A program made the position numbers and the translations under genes. Below are positions 36,756 to 44,778 of a stretch of DNA of 64,000 bases, piece after piece. The notes under the pieces were generated by a model. The model made no database searches. It was not told where the DNA came from and saw nothing but the letters and a program-made list of their open reading frames with translations. Location: positions 3,658,001 through 3,722,000 of the forward strand of contig NZ_CP139972.1 in NCBI RefSeq assembly GCF_034424315.1. The letters run 5' to 3'. The number at the start of each line of letters is the position of its first letter. Position 1 is the first letter of the stretch. The stretch comes from Chitinophaga sancti (GTDB lineage: Bacteria > Bacteroidota > Bacteroidia > Chitinophagales > Chitinophagaceae).

Positions 36756-37172
36756 ATGATTATTCCTTCAGACATATTAGCAGAGGTACAAGTTTTGGTA
36801 TCACAAAATGGAAAGGTTCAGGCTGTTGCATTGGTGAAGAAGGCAGCCAATTGCTCACTAAAAGAAGCCAAGGATTTTGTGGATCAATTGGATAAACCTA
36901 AGACTCCTATTACCGGAAATATTGATGATCAGTTAAGAGGCATATTATTACGGGGTAATAAGATAGAAGCCATTAAAGTATACAGAGATCATACGGGCGA
37001 AAGTCTTGCCGAAAGCAAGGACTATATAGAGCGCCTGGATCATTATGAGAGTGGTAAAAACACAGGGATAGATGAGCTGCTGCAGCAGCAAGCCAGGCCA
37101 GGACCTAATTATACATGGGCTATCATATTGCTGATAGCTGCTGCGGTGATAGCCTGGGCACTGCTTCGGTAA
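36756..37172 (+). CDS. Tail-anchored protein with two L7/L12 C-terminal-like repeats
   Basis: A 138-residue protein. Two similar helical repeats resemble the C-terminal domain of ribosomal protein L7/L12: QNGKVQAVALVKKAANCSLKEAKDFVDQL (about 15-45) and GNKIEAIKVYRDHTGESLAESKDYIERL (about 68-95). A hydrophobic tail (YTWAIILLIAAAVIAWALL, 119-137) should anchor it in the inner membrane with the repeats in the cytosol. The L7/L12-like fold binds translation factors in ribosomes; in stand-alone proteins its role is unknown. Single gene. Confidence 0.75.
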   Translation: MIIPSDILAEVQVLVSQNGKVQAVALVKKAANCSLKEAKDFVDQLDKPKTPITGNIDDQLRGILLRGNKIEAIKVYRDHTGESLAESKDYIERLDHYESGKNTGIDELLQQQARPGPNYTWAIILLIAAAVIAWALLR

Positions 37173-37339
37173 GTTTATAAAAGTTTTATACTGGCCGGAT
37201 GTCTTCCATTTTCCACGGATTACTATTCTTAGATTATAACATCCTTCATTGTCGGTTGACAAGAGATTCACTCTTTGATTTTATGCACATTCAATTAGTA
37301 TGAAAATCAACGTTGCTCTTTAAGCAATGATATAATCTC

Positions 37340-37347
37340 TATCTTTG
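37340..37347 (+). promoter_or_regulatory. -7 promoter box upstream of LLM oxidoreductase
   Basis: TATCTTTG is a perfect TAnnTTTG box 31 nt upstream of the ATG at 37379, in a good position for a Bacteroidota sigma factor RpoD promoter. Confidence 0.55.
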
Positions 37348-37378
37348 CAATGGCTATTTTACAAGCGAAAAGAGACGT

Positions 37379-38401
37379 ATGAAGAAAATAGGATTTTTAT
37401 CGTTCGGACATTGGTCCAATCATCCCGCTTATCAGGCCCGTACCGCCAGTGACACCTTGCTTCAATCTATTGACCTGGCTGTTGCTGCTGAAGAAATCGG
37501 GTTAGATGGTGCATATTTTCGGGTACATCATTTTGCAGCTCAGTTAGCATCTCCATTTCCTTTACTCGCTGCTATCGGTGCCAAAACCAGCAGGATAGAG
37601 ATTGGAACGGGGGTGATTGACATGCGTTATGAGAATCCCCTTTATATGGTGGAAGATGCCGGCGCTGCCGATATTATTTCCGGCGGTCGGTTACAGTTAG
37701 GTATTAGCAGAGGCTCGCCAGAACAGGTGATTGAAGGCTGGCGTTATTTTGGATACGCACCTGAGGAAGGAGAAACAGATGCTGATATGGGGCGCAAAAA
37801 ATCCCTGCAGTTTTTGGATCAATTGAAAGGTGTTGGTTTTGCACAACCCAACCCCTTCCCTATGTTTCCTAACCCTCCGGGCTTATTAAGATTAGAACCT
37901 CATTCTGAAGGATTGCGGGATCGCATCTGGTGGGGTGCAGCTTCTAATGCAACGGCTGAATGGGCTGCGGAGAAAGGGATGCATTTGCAGAGTTCTACTT
38001 TGAAAATGGATGAAAGTGGGAAACCATTTCACATTCAACAGGCCGAGCAGATCAGGGTGTATAAAGAGGCGTGGAAGAAGGCCGGGCACCAGCGTGAACC
38101 GAGGGTTTCTGTGAGCCGGTCTATTTTTGCACTGATGAATGACCAGGATAGATATTTCTTTGGTCAGGATGCAAAGGGAGGTGATAAAATTGGGAATATA
38201 GAGAAAGGGAAGCGTGCTATTTTTGGAAGAAGCTATGCCGGCGAACCGGATCAGCTCATTAAAGAGCTGGCGCAGGATGAGGCTATCCAGGAGGCTGATA
38301 CGCTGCTGCTGACGATTCCTAATACACTGGGGGTTGATTACAATATACACATCCTGTCGTCTATACTGGAGCATGTTGCTCCTGGTTTAGGATGGCGTTA
38401 A
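37379..38401 (+). CDS. LLM-class flavin-dependent oxidoreductase
   Basis: A 340-residue luciferase-like monooxygenase, a TIM barrel that uses reduced flavin. Characteristic stretches are EEIGLDGAYFRVHHFA, the IEIGTGVIDMRYENPLYM strand, and DIISGGRLQLGISRGSPEQ. Related proteins act on alkanes, sulfonates or other small molecules; no specific substrate is suggested. The stop codon is followed directly by palindromic element A1. Confidence 0.9.
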   Translation: MKKIGFLSFGHWSNHPAYQARTASDTLLQSIDLAVAAEEIGLDGAYFRVHHFAAQLASPFPLLAAIGAKTSRIEIGTGVIDMRYENPLYMVEDAGAADIISGGRLQLGISRGSPEQVIEGWRYFGYAPEEGETDADMGRKKSLQFLDQLKGVGFAQPNPFPMFPNPPGLLRLEPHSEGLRDRIWWGAASNATAEWAAEKGMHLQSSTLKMDESGKPFHIQQAEQIRVYKEAWKKAGHQREPRVSVSRSIFALMNDQDRYFFGQDAKGGDKIGNIEKGKRAIFGRSYAGEPDQLIKELAQDEAIQEADTLLLTIPNTLGVDYNIHILSSILEHVAPGLGWR

Positions 38402-38408
38402 TATCATT

Positions 38409-38520
38409 ATGAGGCTGTATCTAAAGTAAAATTATCCGGATTTAATTCAGGTACCTGATGGAGAGCATTTTTGTTGATGAAATGCGCTATGCCTTCAATT
38501 TACTTTTGTTACAGCCTCAT
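38409..38520. repeat. Palindromic intergenic element, family A copy 1
   Basis: The terminal inverted repeats are ATGAGGCTGTATCTAAAGTA (38409) and TACTTTTGTTACAGCCTCAT (38501-38520). The interior, read in reverse complement, matches the element at 42278 almost base for base, including GAAGGCATAGCGCATTT and TACCTGAATTAAATCCGG. It fills the gap between convergent genes, and the minus-strand gene's stop lies in the right arm. Confidence 0.85.
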
Positions 38521-38996
38521 AGTTTTGGTACGACCATCGCTGCCAGCAGATCGTTCCTGACCTCTTTCCATTCAAACCGGATATGATCCTGGGCGCTTTC
38601 ATCGCCGGTCATTCTATTAGAGATATCTTCCTTTCGTCGTTGATAATATTCGATGGTCTTTAATACACTTGCTGTATCAAAATCAACTTCGCCGTCTTTC
38701 AATTCTATATGGCTTTCCAGTATACGACCGATGTTGATCCTGTTATCTTTTAGGGAGAGGTTGCCATTAGGGCCGCCTCGTGGGTGGGATACTTCTGTAA
38801 TCATGCTATTTGCATGATCATCTTCGCCATCATCTTCCCAATCGCAGATTTCGCAGATTTCGAATCTATTTCTTTCGGGAAGGGTAGGAAATCCGCAACC
38901 CGGGCAGGTATATAGGTGAATATCGTTTGCACGAAGGTAGGTATCGTAATGTGCTCTTCTGAGGTGAAAAGCAGTTAGAATTTCGGTCTCGTTCAT
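38517..38996 (-). CDS. CPCC-family cysteine-rich protein
   Basis: A 159-residue protein. Residues about 27-60 carry the family signature with four Cys: LYTCPGCGFPTLPERNRFEI, then CEICDWEDDGEDDH and VSHPRGGPNGNLSL. This resembles the CPCC domain (PF14206-like), a probable zinc-binding module. Upstream (1-26) and C-terminal (100-159) parts are helical. Function unknown; family members are often next to polymorphic-toxin immunity genes, but no toxin gene is nearby here. Confidence 0.8.
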   Translation of the reverse strand: MNETEILTAFHLRRAHYDTYLRANDIHLYTCPGCGFPTLPERNRFEICEICDWEDDGEDDHANSMITEVSHPRGGPNGNLSLKDNRINIGRILESHIELKDGEVDFDTASVLKTIEYYQRRKEDISNRMTGDESAQDHIRFEWKEVRNDLLAAMVVPKL

Positions 38997-39019
38997 GTGC
39001 TGAAATTACTATTTTACTT

Positions 39020-39090
39020 AGAATTCATTTCATAATTACTATTTATGTATTGATTATCAGCTGGAAATACCTATTTATGAAGTGAGTTCT
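39020..39090. repeat. Palindromic intergenic element, family B copy 1
   Basis: 71 bp with ends AGAATTCATTTCATAA and TTATGAAGTGAGTTCT. It is aligned along its length with the reverse complement of 42393-42463, sharing the internal GATTATCA and the right end CCTATTTATGAA. Confidence 0.8.
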
Positions 39091-39294
39091 AGTATATAAC
39101 AATTTCATGTTCTTAATAAAAATGTAAATGCAGGGTATACTTGTTGGTTAATCAGGCAAAACTGTTTTCTTCGTATTATTATAGATAAAGGGAATTGGTG
39201 ATGGTGGGCAGGGAGAGATTGGATTTGTTAAGAACAAATTGGATGGGCCATTAAAAACAAAAAGGATAGTCATAAAACTACCCTATATGAAAAA

Positions 39295-39480
39295 TTATTG
39301 AGCCCGCTTAATAACGCTTTTAAGTTCAGCCATAAAGATTTCCGCGTCCTTTTGAGATCGAATAACCTGTGCTAAACCATCAATACGAACAGATTTAGAT
39401 AGCACAGACTTATGATTACTGCCCTGATTCCGGGCAATTGCCTTGTACTGTTCAATTTTCTGTTGAATACTTTGTTTCAT
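39295..39480 (-). CDS. Small hypothetical protein paired with DUF6934-like gene
   Basis: A 61-residue, basic, helical protein: MKQSIQQKIEQYKAIARNQG, then GLAQVIRSQKDAEIFMAELK. It lies 35 bp downstream of the DUF6934-like gene on the same strand and is presumably co-transcribed. I cannot assign a function. The two may form a conserved cassette. Confidence 0.65.
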   Translation of the reverse strand: MKQSIQQKIEQYKAIARNQGSNHKSVLSKSVRIDGLAQVIRSQKDAEIFMAELKSVIKRAQ

Positions 39481-39515
39481 ACTTTAAATGTACTTAAATA
39501 AATTGGTTTTGAATT

Positions 39516-40055
39516 TTAGTTTAAGTGAAACATATAATACCGGTAAAGATCATGACGAGTTCGTTCATAATTAAACAATTCGGGTTTGGGTTTTGCCCAA
39601 ATGCTTCCCTTATGATCCACCTCATAGGTCCAATCTCTAAATACCCGAACATACCAGTCCACGCCTATACCTACAAAAAAACCGTCTAAATATTTACGGT
39701 TTGACTTAAACATCAAATGATACATAGTTGCTCTGACATCATCTGATCCATCAATTCCCAAAGTCAAATCAGGGTTTTCCAGCAAAAAGGTAAGTCCATG
39801 AAACAAGACTGTAGAAAATACCTTATTGACGTTAGCATGTTTTAGCCGTTTATCATCATGAAAATTTCCATTATTATCAGGAGGCCCAAATCCAAGATTA
39901 TACACCTTTGGTAAATAAGGATCAGGATGTGGATCAATTCTTACTAAAATTTGCTGATTTGTACCGTCAACCTGCGGTGAATTGAAAACCATTTGAGATA
40001 AATCATTTTCAATACTTACAGGCTCGAAAGTCTCTTCGAAATTTATAACTATCAT
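39516..40055 (-). CDS. DUF6934-like protein
   Basis: A 179-residue protein with the pattern of DUF6934 in Bacteroidota: VYNLGFGPPDNNGNFHDDKR (residues about 50-69), then KVFSTVLFHGLTFLLENPDL and GSDDVRATMYHLMFKSNRKYL. The family has no established function. The N-terminal 40 residues are less conserved than usual. It is followed by the 61-residue gene at 39295. Confidence 0.65.
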   Translation of the reverse strand: MIVINFEETFEPVSIENDLSQMVFNSPQVDGTNQQILVRIDPHPDPYLPKVYNLGFGPPDNNGNFHDDKRLKHANVNKVFSTVLFHGLTFLLENPDLTLGIDGSDDVRATMYHLMFKSNRKYLDGFFVGIGVDWYVRVFRDWTYEVDHKGSIWAKPKPELFNYERTRHDLYRYYMFHLN

Positions 40056-40311
40056 AAAGTAATTGGGATTAACTATTCATCAATTATTCTGTAAATTATT
40101 TCATCGGGTACTGATTTACAAATTTAAGTATGCCTATTTTTTTAGAAAAAAATCATAGATTCATAAAGGCTATCCGGGGATCAAAATAACATGCTGTAAA
40201 AAAATATAATCTCCTTACTCAATAAAAAAACGATTATCCGCATTCAATAAAATTGTAAATTATCCTCCATCAGACAAGCACAATGCACACGCAACCATTA
40301 TATTTCAACAT

Positions 40312-40998
40312 TTATAGTCCATCGTGAAATATAATTCCCAGGCTATGCCGCCTGCCGCTGTGAACCGTACTGACACCATGCTTCATATTCACGCGGTAGA
40401 AACCTTTGCTCCCTCTTACAGGCCGAAAGTTCGTAGTGAAGATGATCATGTCACCTTTACCAGGTTTTAATACATTCGCTTTCGATTGCGCACGTGGAAC
40501 CTGTTCTGTGATTACAAACTCACCACCGGTATATTCTTCATCAAGGATGAACACCATTTGCATAGGGAAATAAATTTCTCCATAAAGATCCTGATGCAAT
40601 GTATTGAATCCTCCTTCTCCATATTTCAAGATCAGCACAGTGGGCTTTTCCTGTCCATGGGTCTTGCAAAGGGTTTTCATTTCATCGTGTGTCAGGGGGA
40701 AGCTTTTGGAAATGTTTAATTCCTGCATCCATTGATTAGCAACTGGAGCTATCAGGGTGTATATACTTTCCCTTAGCGTTGTGATGAGTGATGGTAAGGG
40801 ATATTGGAAATATTTGTATTCTCCCTGACCAAAACGATAGCGCTCCATGTTGATGGTTTTGCGGTAGGTATTATCTGCATTGTAGTCTGCGATCAGTGCT
40901 TCACATTCCTGATTATCCAATACGTTTTTGACAAGGACAAACCCTTTGTCGTGTAATTCCTTTGTGATATCAGGCCAGTTTTGTGTTGATATGTTCAT
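40312..40998 (-). CDS. 2-oxoglutarate/Fe(II)-dependent oxygenase
   Basis: A 228-residue double-stranded beta-helix oxygenase. The first iron ligands are in FNTLHQDLYGEIYFPMQ (H-x-D), the distal His in VNMKHGVSTVHSGRRHSLGI, and the 2-oxoglutarate-binding Arg in SGRRHS. GDMIIFTTNFRPVRGSKGFYR is typical of prolyl-hydroxylase-like members. It could hydroxylate a protein or a small molecule. Single gene. Confidence 0.85.
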   Translation of the reverse strand: MNISTQNWPDITKELHDKGFVLVKNVLDNQECEALIADYNADNTYRKTINMERYRFGQGEYKYFQYPLPSLITTLRESIYTLIAPVANQWMQELNISKSFPLTHDEMKTLCKTHGQEKPTVLILKYGEGGFNTLHQDLYGEIYFPMQMVFILDEEYTGGEFVITEQVPRAQSKANVLKPGKGDMIIFTTNFRPVRGSKGFYRVNMKHGVSTVHSGRRHSLGIIFHDGL

Positions 40999-41072
40999 AG
41001 GTGCAAAACTAGTGGGCTGGCAAGGAAGGAAAAATCCGGAAATTGCGGTCTTTGATAAATGGGTTTAGGTAT

Positions 41073-41423
41073 TTACCTCCCGGTAATTTCTTTCCGGTGC
41101 CTGATTCCCCAGTCCGTCAATTCTTCGATGATCGTCTTTAATGACAGACCATGCTTTGTCAGTTCGTATAGCACCGTTACAGGTTGTGTATCCATAACGG
41201 TTCTTTTGATCAGCTTGTTCAGTTCCAGTTCTTTCAATTCCTTACTCAGCATTTTGTTGGAGATACCTTCTATATCAGATAATATATCAGAGAACCTTCT
41301 CTTGCTGTAAAAGCAGATAGATGATAGGATACTTATTTTCCATTTCCCGCTTAATACGTCCATTGAATCCTGGACCGCTCTCATCTCTTTCTTGTAATTC
41401 TGTTCAAAATTTTTGCACTCCAT
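41073..41423 (-). CDS. HxlR-family winged-helix regulator
   Basis: A 116-residue MarR-like repressor of the HxlR type: MDVLSGKWKISILSSICFYS (GgKWkxxIL), RRFSDILSDIEGISNKMLSK and LKELELNKLIKRTVMDTQPV. A Cys-poor form, with Cys3 and one further Cys at position 36. It is divergent from the SDR gene at 41520, with GTTAC repeats between, so it probably controls that gene. Confidence 0.92.
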   Translation of the reverse strand: MECKNFEQNYKKEMRAVQDSMDVLSGKWKISILSSICFYSKRRFSDILSDIEGISNKMLSKELKELELNKLIKRTVMDTQPVTVLYELTKHGLSLKTIIEELTDWGIRHRKEITGR

Positions 41424-41425
41424 AT

Positions 41426-41465
41426 GTTACTTTGTTACCTCCAGGTTACAGTTACTTTTCGTTAC
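41426..41465. promoter_or_regulatory. Five GTTAC repeats between divergent HxlR and SDR genes
   Basis: GTTAC occurs at 41426, 41434, 41445, 41451 and 41461, same strand, within 40 bp. This is a candidate operator for the HxlR regulator. Confidence 0.4.
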
Positions 41466-41493
41466 AAAATTACCAAAATAAACACGGCTCCCC

Positions 41494-41501
41494 TAATTTT
41501 G
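41494..41501 (+). promoter_or_regulatory. -7 promoter box upstream of SDR gene
   Basis: TAATTTTG matches TAnnTTTG and lies 18 nt upstream of the SDR ATG, immediately after the GTTAC repeats. Confidence 0.5.
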
Positions 41502-41519
41502 TATCTCAAATCTGAAAAT

Positions 41520-42272
41520 ATGAAACTGAAGAACAAGGTAGCAATAGTTACAGGCGCATCGAAAGGAATAGGAGCATCTATTGCAAAGTATTTTGCAGCA
41601 GAAGGTGCAAAGGTTGTTGTCAATTATGCATCCAGCAAAGAAGGCGCAGATGTGGTGGTAAAAGCCATTACTGACAACGGAGGTACTGCCATTGCTGTGC
41701 AGGCGGATGTAGCAAAGGAGGCGGATATCAACAGATTGTTCGATGCAACACAGCAGGCATTCGGCGGTCTGGATGTATTGGTAAATAATGCAGGTATTTA
41801 TGAATACTTACCCATTGAGCAGGTTACTGCTGAGTCATTTCATCAACAATTCAATACGAATGTATGGGGATCTATTCTTGCAATACAGGCCGCGTTGAAG
41901 TTATTTGGTGACAAGGGCGGTAATATCATCAATGTGAGTTCTGGTGCAGCAAGAATGCCGATGCTGACAGGTTCTGTATATTCTGCATCGAAGGCTGCCT
42001 TAGATGCGATCACGATTGCACTGTCAAAGGAACTCGGGGTGAAAAATGTGCGGATCAATTCACTGTTACCGGGTTCTGTTGAAACTGAAGGTACACGTAG
42101 TTCTGGAATTACAGGTAGTGATTTTGAGAAGAAATTAATTGCCAATACGCCGCTTGGTCGTATGGGCCAGCCTGAAGATATTGCAAAGGTTGCTGTGTTC
42201 CTGGCTTCTGATGATGCAGCCTGGATCACGGGTGAGACGCTTGCTGCATCTGGTGGTATTTATGGTTTTTAA
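41520..42272 (+). CDS. Short-chain dehydrogenase/reductase
   Basis: A 250-residue classical SDR. The start at 41520 gives MKLKNKVAIVTGASKGIGAS, the cofactor motif TGxxxGxG. NNAG is at about residues 87-90, catalytic Ser in INVSSGAARM, YSASK (Y about 152, K about 156), and PGSVETEG afterwards. It ends in ETLAASGGIYGF, the usual closing block. An NAD(P)H oxidoreductase of unknown substrate, likely under control of the divergent HxlR regulator. Confidence 0.93.
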   Translation: MKLKNKVAIVTGASKGIGASIAKYFAAEGAKVVVNYASSKEGADVVVKAITDNGGTAIAVQADVAKEADINRLFDATQQAFGGLDVLVNNAGIYEYLPIEQVTAESFHQQFNTNVWGSILAIQAALKLFGDKGGNIINVSSGAARMPMLTGSVYSASKAALDAITIALSKELGVKNVRINSLLPGSVETEGTRSSGITGSDFEKKLIANTPLGRMGQPEDIAKVAVFLASDDAAWITGETLAASGGIYGF

Positions 42273-42277
42273 AAATA

Positions 42278-42390
42278 AAAGAGGTTATATCAAAAGTAAT
42301 TTGAAGGCATAGCGCATTTTCATCAACAAAATTCGCTCCATCAGTTACCTGAATTAAATCCGGTAATTTTACTTTTGGTATAACCTCTTT
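42278..42390. repeat. Palindromic intergenic element, family A copy 2
   Basis: GAGGTTATATCAAAAGTAAT (42281) is inverted as TTACTTTTGGTATAACCTC at 42369-42387. The stem differs from copy 1 by paired changes (GGTTAT/ATAACC versus GGCTGT/ACAGCC), so pairing is kept. It lies between convergent SDR and DUF6340 genes, directly next to a family B element. Confidence 0.85.
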
Positions 42391-42392
42391 CC

Positions 42393-42463
42393 AGAACCCA
42401 TTTCATAAATAGGGATTTATAATTGATAATCCATACTTAACTGGCAATTATGAAATGAGTTCT
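42393..42463. repeat. Palindromic intergenic element, family B copy 2
   Basis: 71 bp with ends AGAACCCATTTCATAA and TTATGAAATGAGTTCT. It matches the element at 39020 in reverse complement and abuts family A copy 2. Confidence 0.8.
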
Positions 42464-42464
42464 A

Positions 42465-43499
42465 CTAATTTTCCTGCTGATAGGTCAGCAGCTTATTACT
42501 TTCTTTTCGCTGCTTTAATATGTTCACATATTGCAGTGCGAGTTTATTATTATAGTTTTCGTAGGCTTTCTGTGCCCACTCAATTGCAAGATCTAATTGC
42601 CCGTTTATTTCACAAATGATGGCCATGTTATAACAGGCACGACCCGCAATAGTACTGTTTGACGCATTGGTTTCTTTCTTCCATAATTCAGCAGCACCAT
42701 TCCAGTTGCCCGTTTGCGCTTTACGCTTTGCGGTGCTAAAATTGTCGCTACCCTTTACGTAATAATCCCTGGTGACTTTAATCCAATAAGGTAATAGCCT
42801 GTATGCATAATCCTGCCCTACTTTTCTGCTTACATCTTTCACAGCCTCTTTTCTATTGATGATGGCACCTGCTGCGGCAACAGGATTGATCCCTCTACCG
42901 GATAAGGTAATGTTGCGGGACATAGCGTATTCATCCAGGATCAGCCTTTGTACAGGATCGTAAATGCGCCATCCGGTTTTCACGGTGGTGAACATGGAGG
43001 CATGGTGCTCTACTCCGGGAATGTTACCTAATGGTGTTTTGATGGCAACCGGCACTGTTGAATAACTGATCTTAGCATCCGTGTCAAATAATTCCAGTGA
43101 GAACAAAGCATCTACATGCTTCTCCCTGCAGATCTGATCTACAAGATCCCAGCTAAGTGCCGCTGGAAACTGCCCTGGTACATTGCTACGTAAATTGAGA
43201 TTATAATAAGCAGTTACGTTTGTAAATCGTTTGTTTTTGATCAACTCATCGGCTAGTCCGATGATACCTGCCTGCGATGCCTGTGCGTCCAGGCTATCTC
43301 CCTCCAGCGTCATCACTTTATCCACTATATCCAGTACTTTATTTTTTTCAGATACCAGACTCCTGTTGATGATCCCCACTTCTTTCATGTTCGGAGGAAG
43401 TGTAACTGGTGATGGTTGTAACACGCTGATGTAAACGTGATTGGTTGCACTACAGGAATATAGGCCTATGGCCATCAGCAGGATGTACAGTTTTTTCAT
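42465..43499 (-). CDS. DUF6340-family lipoprotein with TPR-like C-terminus
   Basis: A 344-residue lipoprotein (MAIGLYSCSATN, lipobox Cys16). The N-terminal half has VKEVGIINRS-like (MKEVGIINRSLVSEKNKVLD) and EGDSLDAQASQAGIIGLADEL, the usual signature of DUF6340. The central part has WRIYDPVQRLILDE. The last about 100 residues form helical TPR-like repeats, including GNWNGAAELWKKETN and NMAIICEINGQLDLAIEWAQ. It is periplasmic-facing, lipid-anchored and of unknown function. Confidence 0.8.
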   Translation of the reverse strand: MKKLYILLMAIGLYSCSATNHVYISVLQPSPVTLPPNMKEVGIINRSLVSEKNKVLDIVDKVMTLEGDSLDAQASQAGIIGLADELIKNKRFTNVTAYYNLNLRSNVPGQFPAALSWDLVDQICREKHVDALFSLELFDTDAKISYSTVPVAIKTPLGNIPGVEHHASMFTTVKTGWRIYDPVQRLILDEYAMSRNITLSGRGINPVAAAGAIINRKEAVKDVSRKVGQDYAYRLLPYWIKVTRDYYVKGSDNFSTAKRKAQTGNWNGAAELWKKETNASNSTIAGRACYNMAIICEINGQLDLAIEWAQKAYENYNNKLALQYVNILKQRKESNKLLTYQQEN

Positions 43500-43614
43500 A
43501 GATAGGTAGTTTAGCTACAATGCAAATTTGCCCCTTTAAAGTTGTTATTTTCAAGCAAGATAACAATTAAATTAATATATAATATTATCTGGTAAGGGGA
43601 AATTTGCAGGGCTG

Positions 43615-44709
43615 CTAAAATCCGTCCATATTTCTTTTATCGATGGCCTCCTGGGTTCGGGGAATGAACTTTTCTCTTGCATTTATTTCGGCTTCTGCCT
43701 GCACGCCTTCTATAAATGGGCGCAGGTTATTTTCGTAGTCCTGGAATGCTAGCATATAATTCTCCCCGTGAACTTTTAATGCATCTGCGAGGGCAGCAGC
43801 ACCATCCAGGGCCAATGATCCGCCCATGCCGGCAGCAGGAGATGCACAATAGGCGGCATCACCTACGAGTGCGACCCTACCTTTTTTCCAGGAAGGCATT
43901 TTGATCTGGCAGAATTTATCGAAGTAGAAGTTATCTGAGTTGGCGACCTCGGTTAATAATTCTCCTGTTCGCCATTGCTGGCCCTTAAACTGCTCCAGGA
44001 TGATATTTCGCTGTTGCGTTACATCCCGATAATCATATTCCATTTCATCATCTGCTGCAAAGCAAAAGATAACATCGGTTTTGTTCTTGTAGGCATTCAG
44101 CATATAGGCCTTGCCGGGAGTATTATAGAAATTCACGGTGTTTGGGGCTACCAGTGATTTTTCTACTATCGAGATGGAGAAATAAGCATTCAGGAAATGT
44201 GCATAGTCTGATTCAGGGCCGAACCAGATCTTCCTGACATTGGAATGTGTTCCATCACAGCCCAGGACAAGGTCGAATGTAACTTGAGAAGCGTCTTTGA
44301 ATGTAGCGGTGATGTTACCGGAAGTTTCTTGTAGTGCAGTAATGCTGTTGTCGAAAAGGAAGTTTACTTTATCTTTTAAGACATTGTACAAAACATCTAC
44401 TAATATGGTACGTTCTATTTCGATCTCTTCATCGCTGTCGTACCTTTTCTGGGCAAAGGAGCCAACTGTTTCGTCAGCTGCATTTTTAAATTCTATCAAT
44501 TCAAGATTCAGGGCGTTTGACTTTACCTGATCATAGATCTCCATGCGTTTGAGAATATCAATTGTACCAAGGCGAAGATCTACGGCTGTGCCTCCCGTAC
44601 GGGGTGCAGGAGCCACTTCTACAACTGTTACTTTATAGCCTAACTGATCCATCCAGTAGGCGGTGGCCAGGCCAGCGATGCTGGCTCCCGAGACGAGTAC
44701 TTTTTTCAC
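43615..44709 (-). CDS. FAD-dependent monooxygenase (TetX / PHBH family)
   Basis: A 364-residue flavoprotein hydroxylase. The FAD motif is VSGASIAGLATAYWM (residues 5-19) with the acidic end VEVA. Also present are LGCDGTHSNVRKIW (DG motif, about 155) and the second FAD motif GDAAYCASPAAGMGGSLALD (about 285). Related enzymes include TetX-like tetracycline hydroxylases and aromatic hydroxylases; this sequence does not decide between them. An AraC regulator gene lies 69 bp upstream on the same strand. Confidence 0.9.
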   Translation of the reverse strand: MKKVLVSGASIAGLATAYWMDQLGYKVTVVEVAPAPRTGGTAVDLRLGTIDILKRMEIYDQVKSNALNLELIEFKNAADETVGSFAQKRYDSDEEIEIERTILVDVLYNVLKDKVNFLFDNSITALQETSGNITATFKDASQVTFDLVLGCDGTHSNVRKIWFGPESDYAHFLNAYFSISIVEKSLVAPNTVNFYNTPGKAYMLNAYKNKTDVIFCFAADDEMEYDYRDVTQQRNIILEQFKGQQWRTGELLTEVANSDNFYFDKFCQIKMPSWKKGRVALVGDAAYCASPAAGMGGSLALDGAAALADALKVHGENYMLAFQDYENNLRPFIEGVQAEAEINAREKFIPRTQEAIDKRNMDGF

Positions 44710-44778
44710 TTTATTTTTTTTTACAAAGTAAAAGCAAGTAGTTCTTTCAAATAAGGTCTATACGAAGTAATACTTGTA

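Noticed and set aside
38409..38520. Insertion sequence
   Set aside because: The elements have inverted ends but are only about 110 bp and carry no transposase; at most non-autonomous elements.
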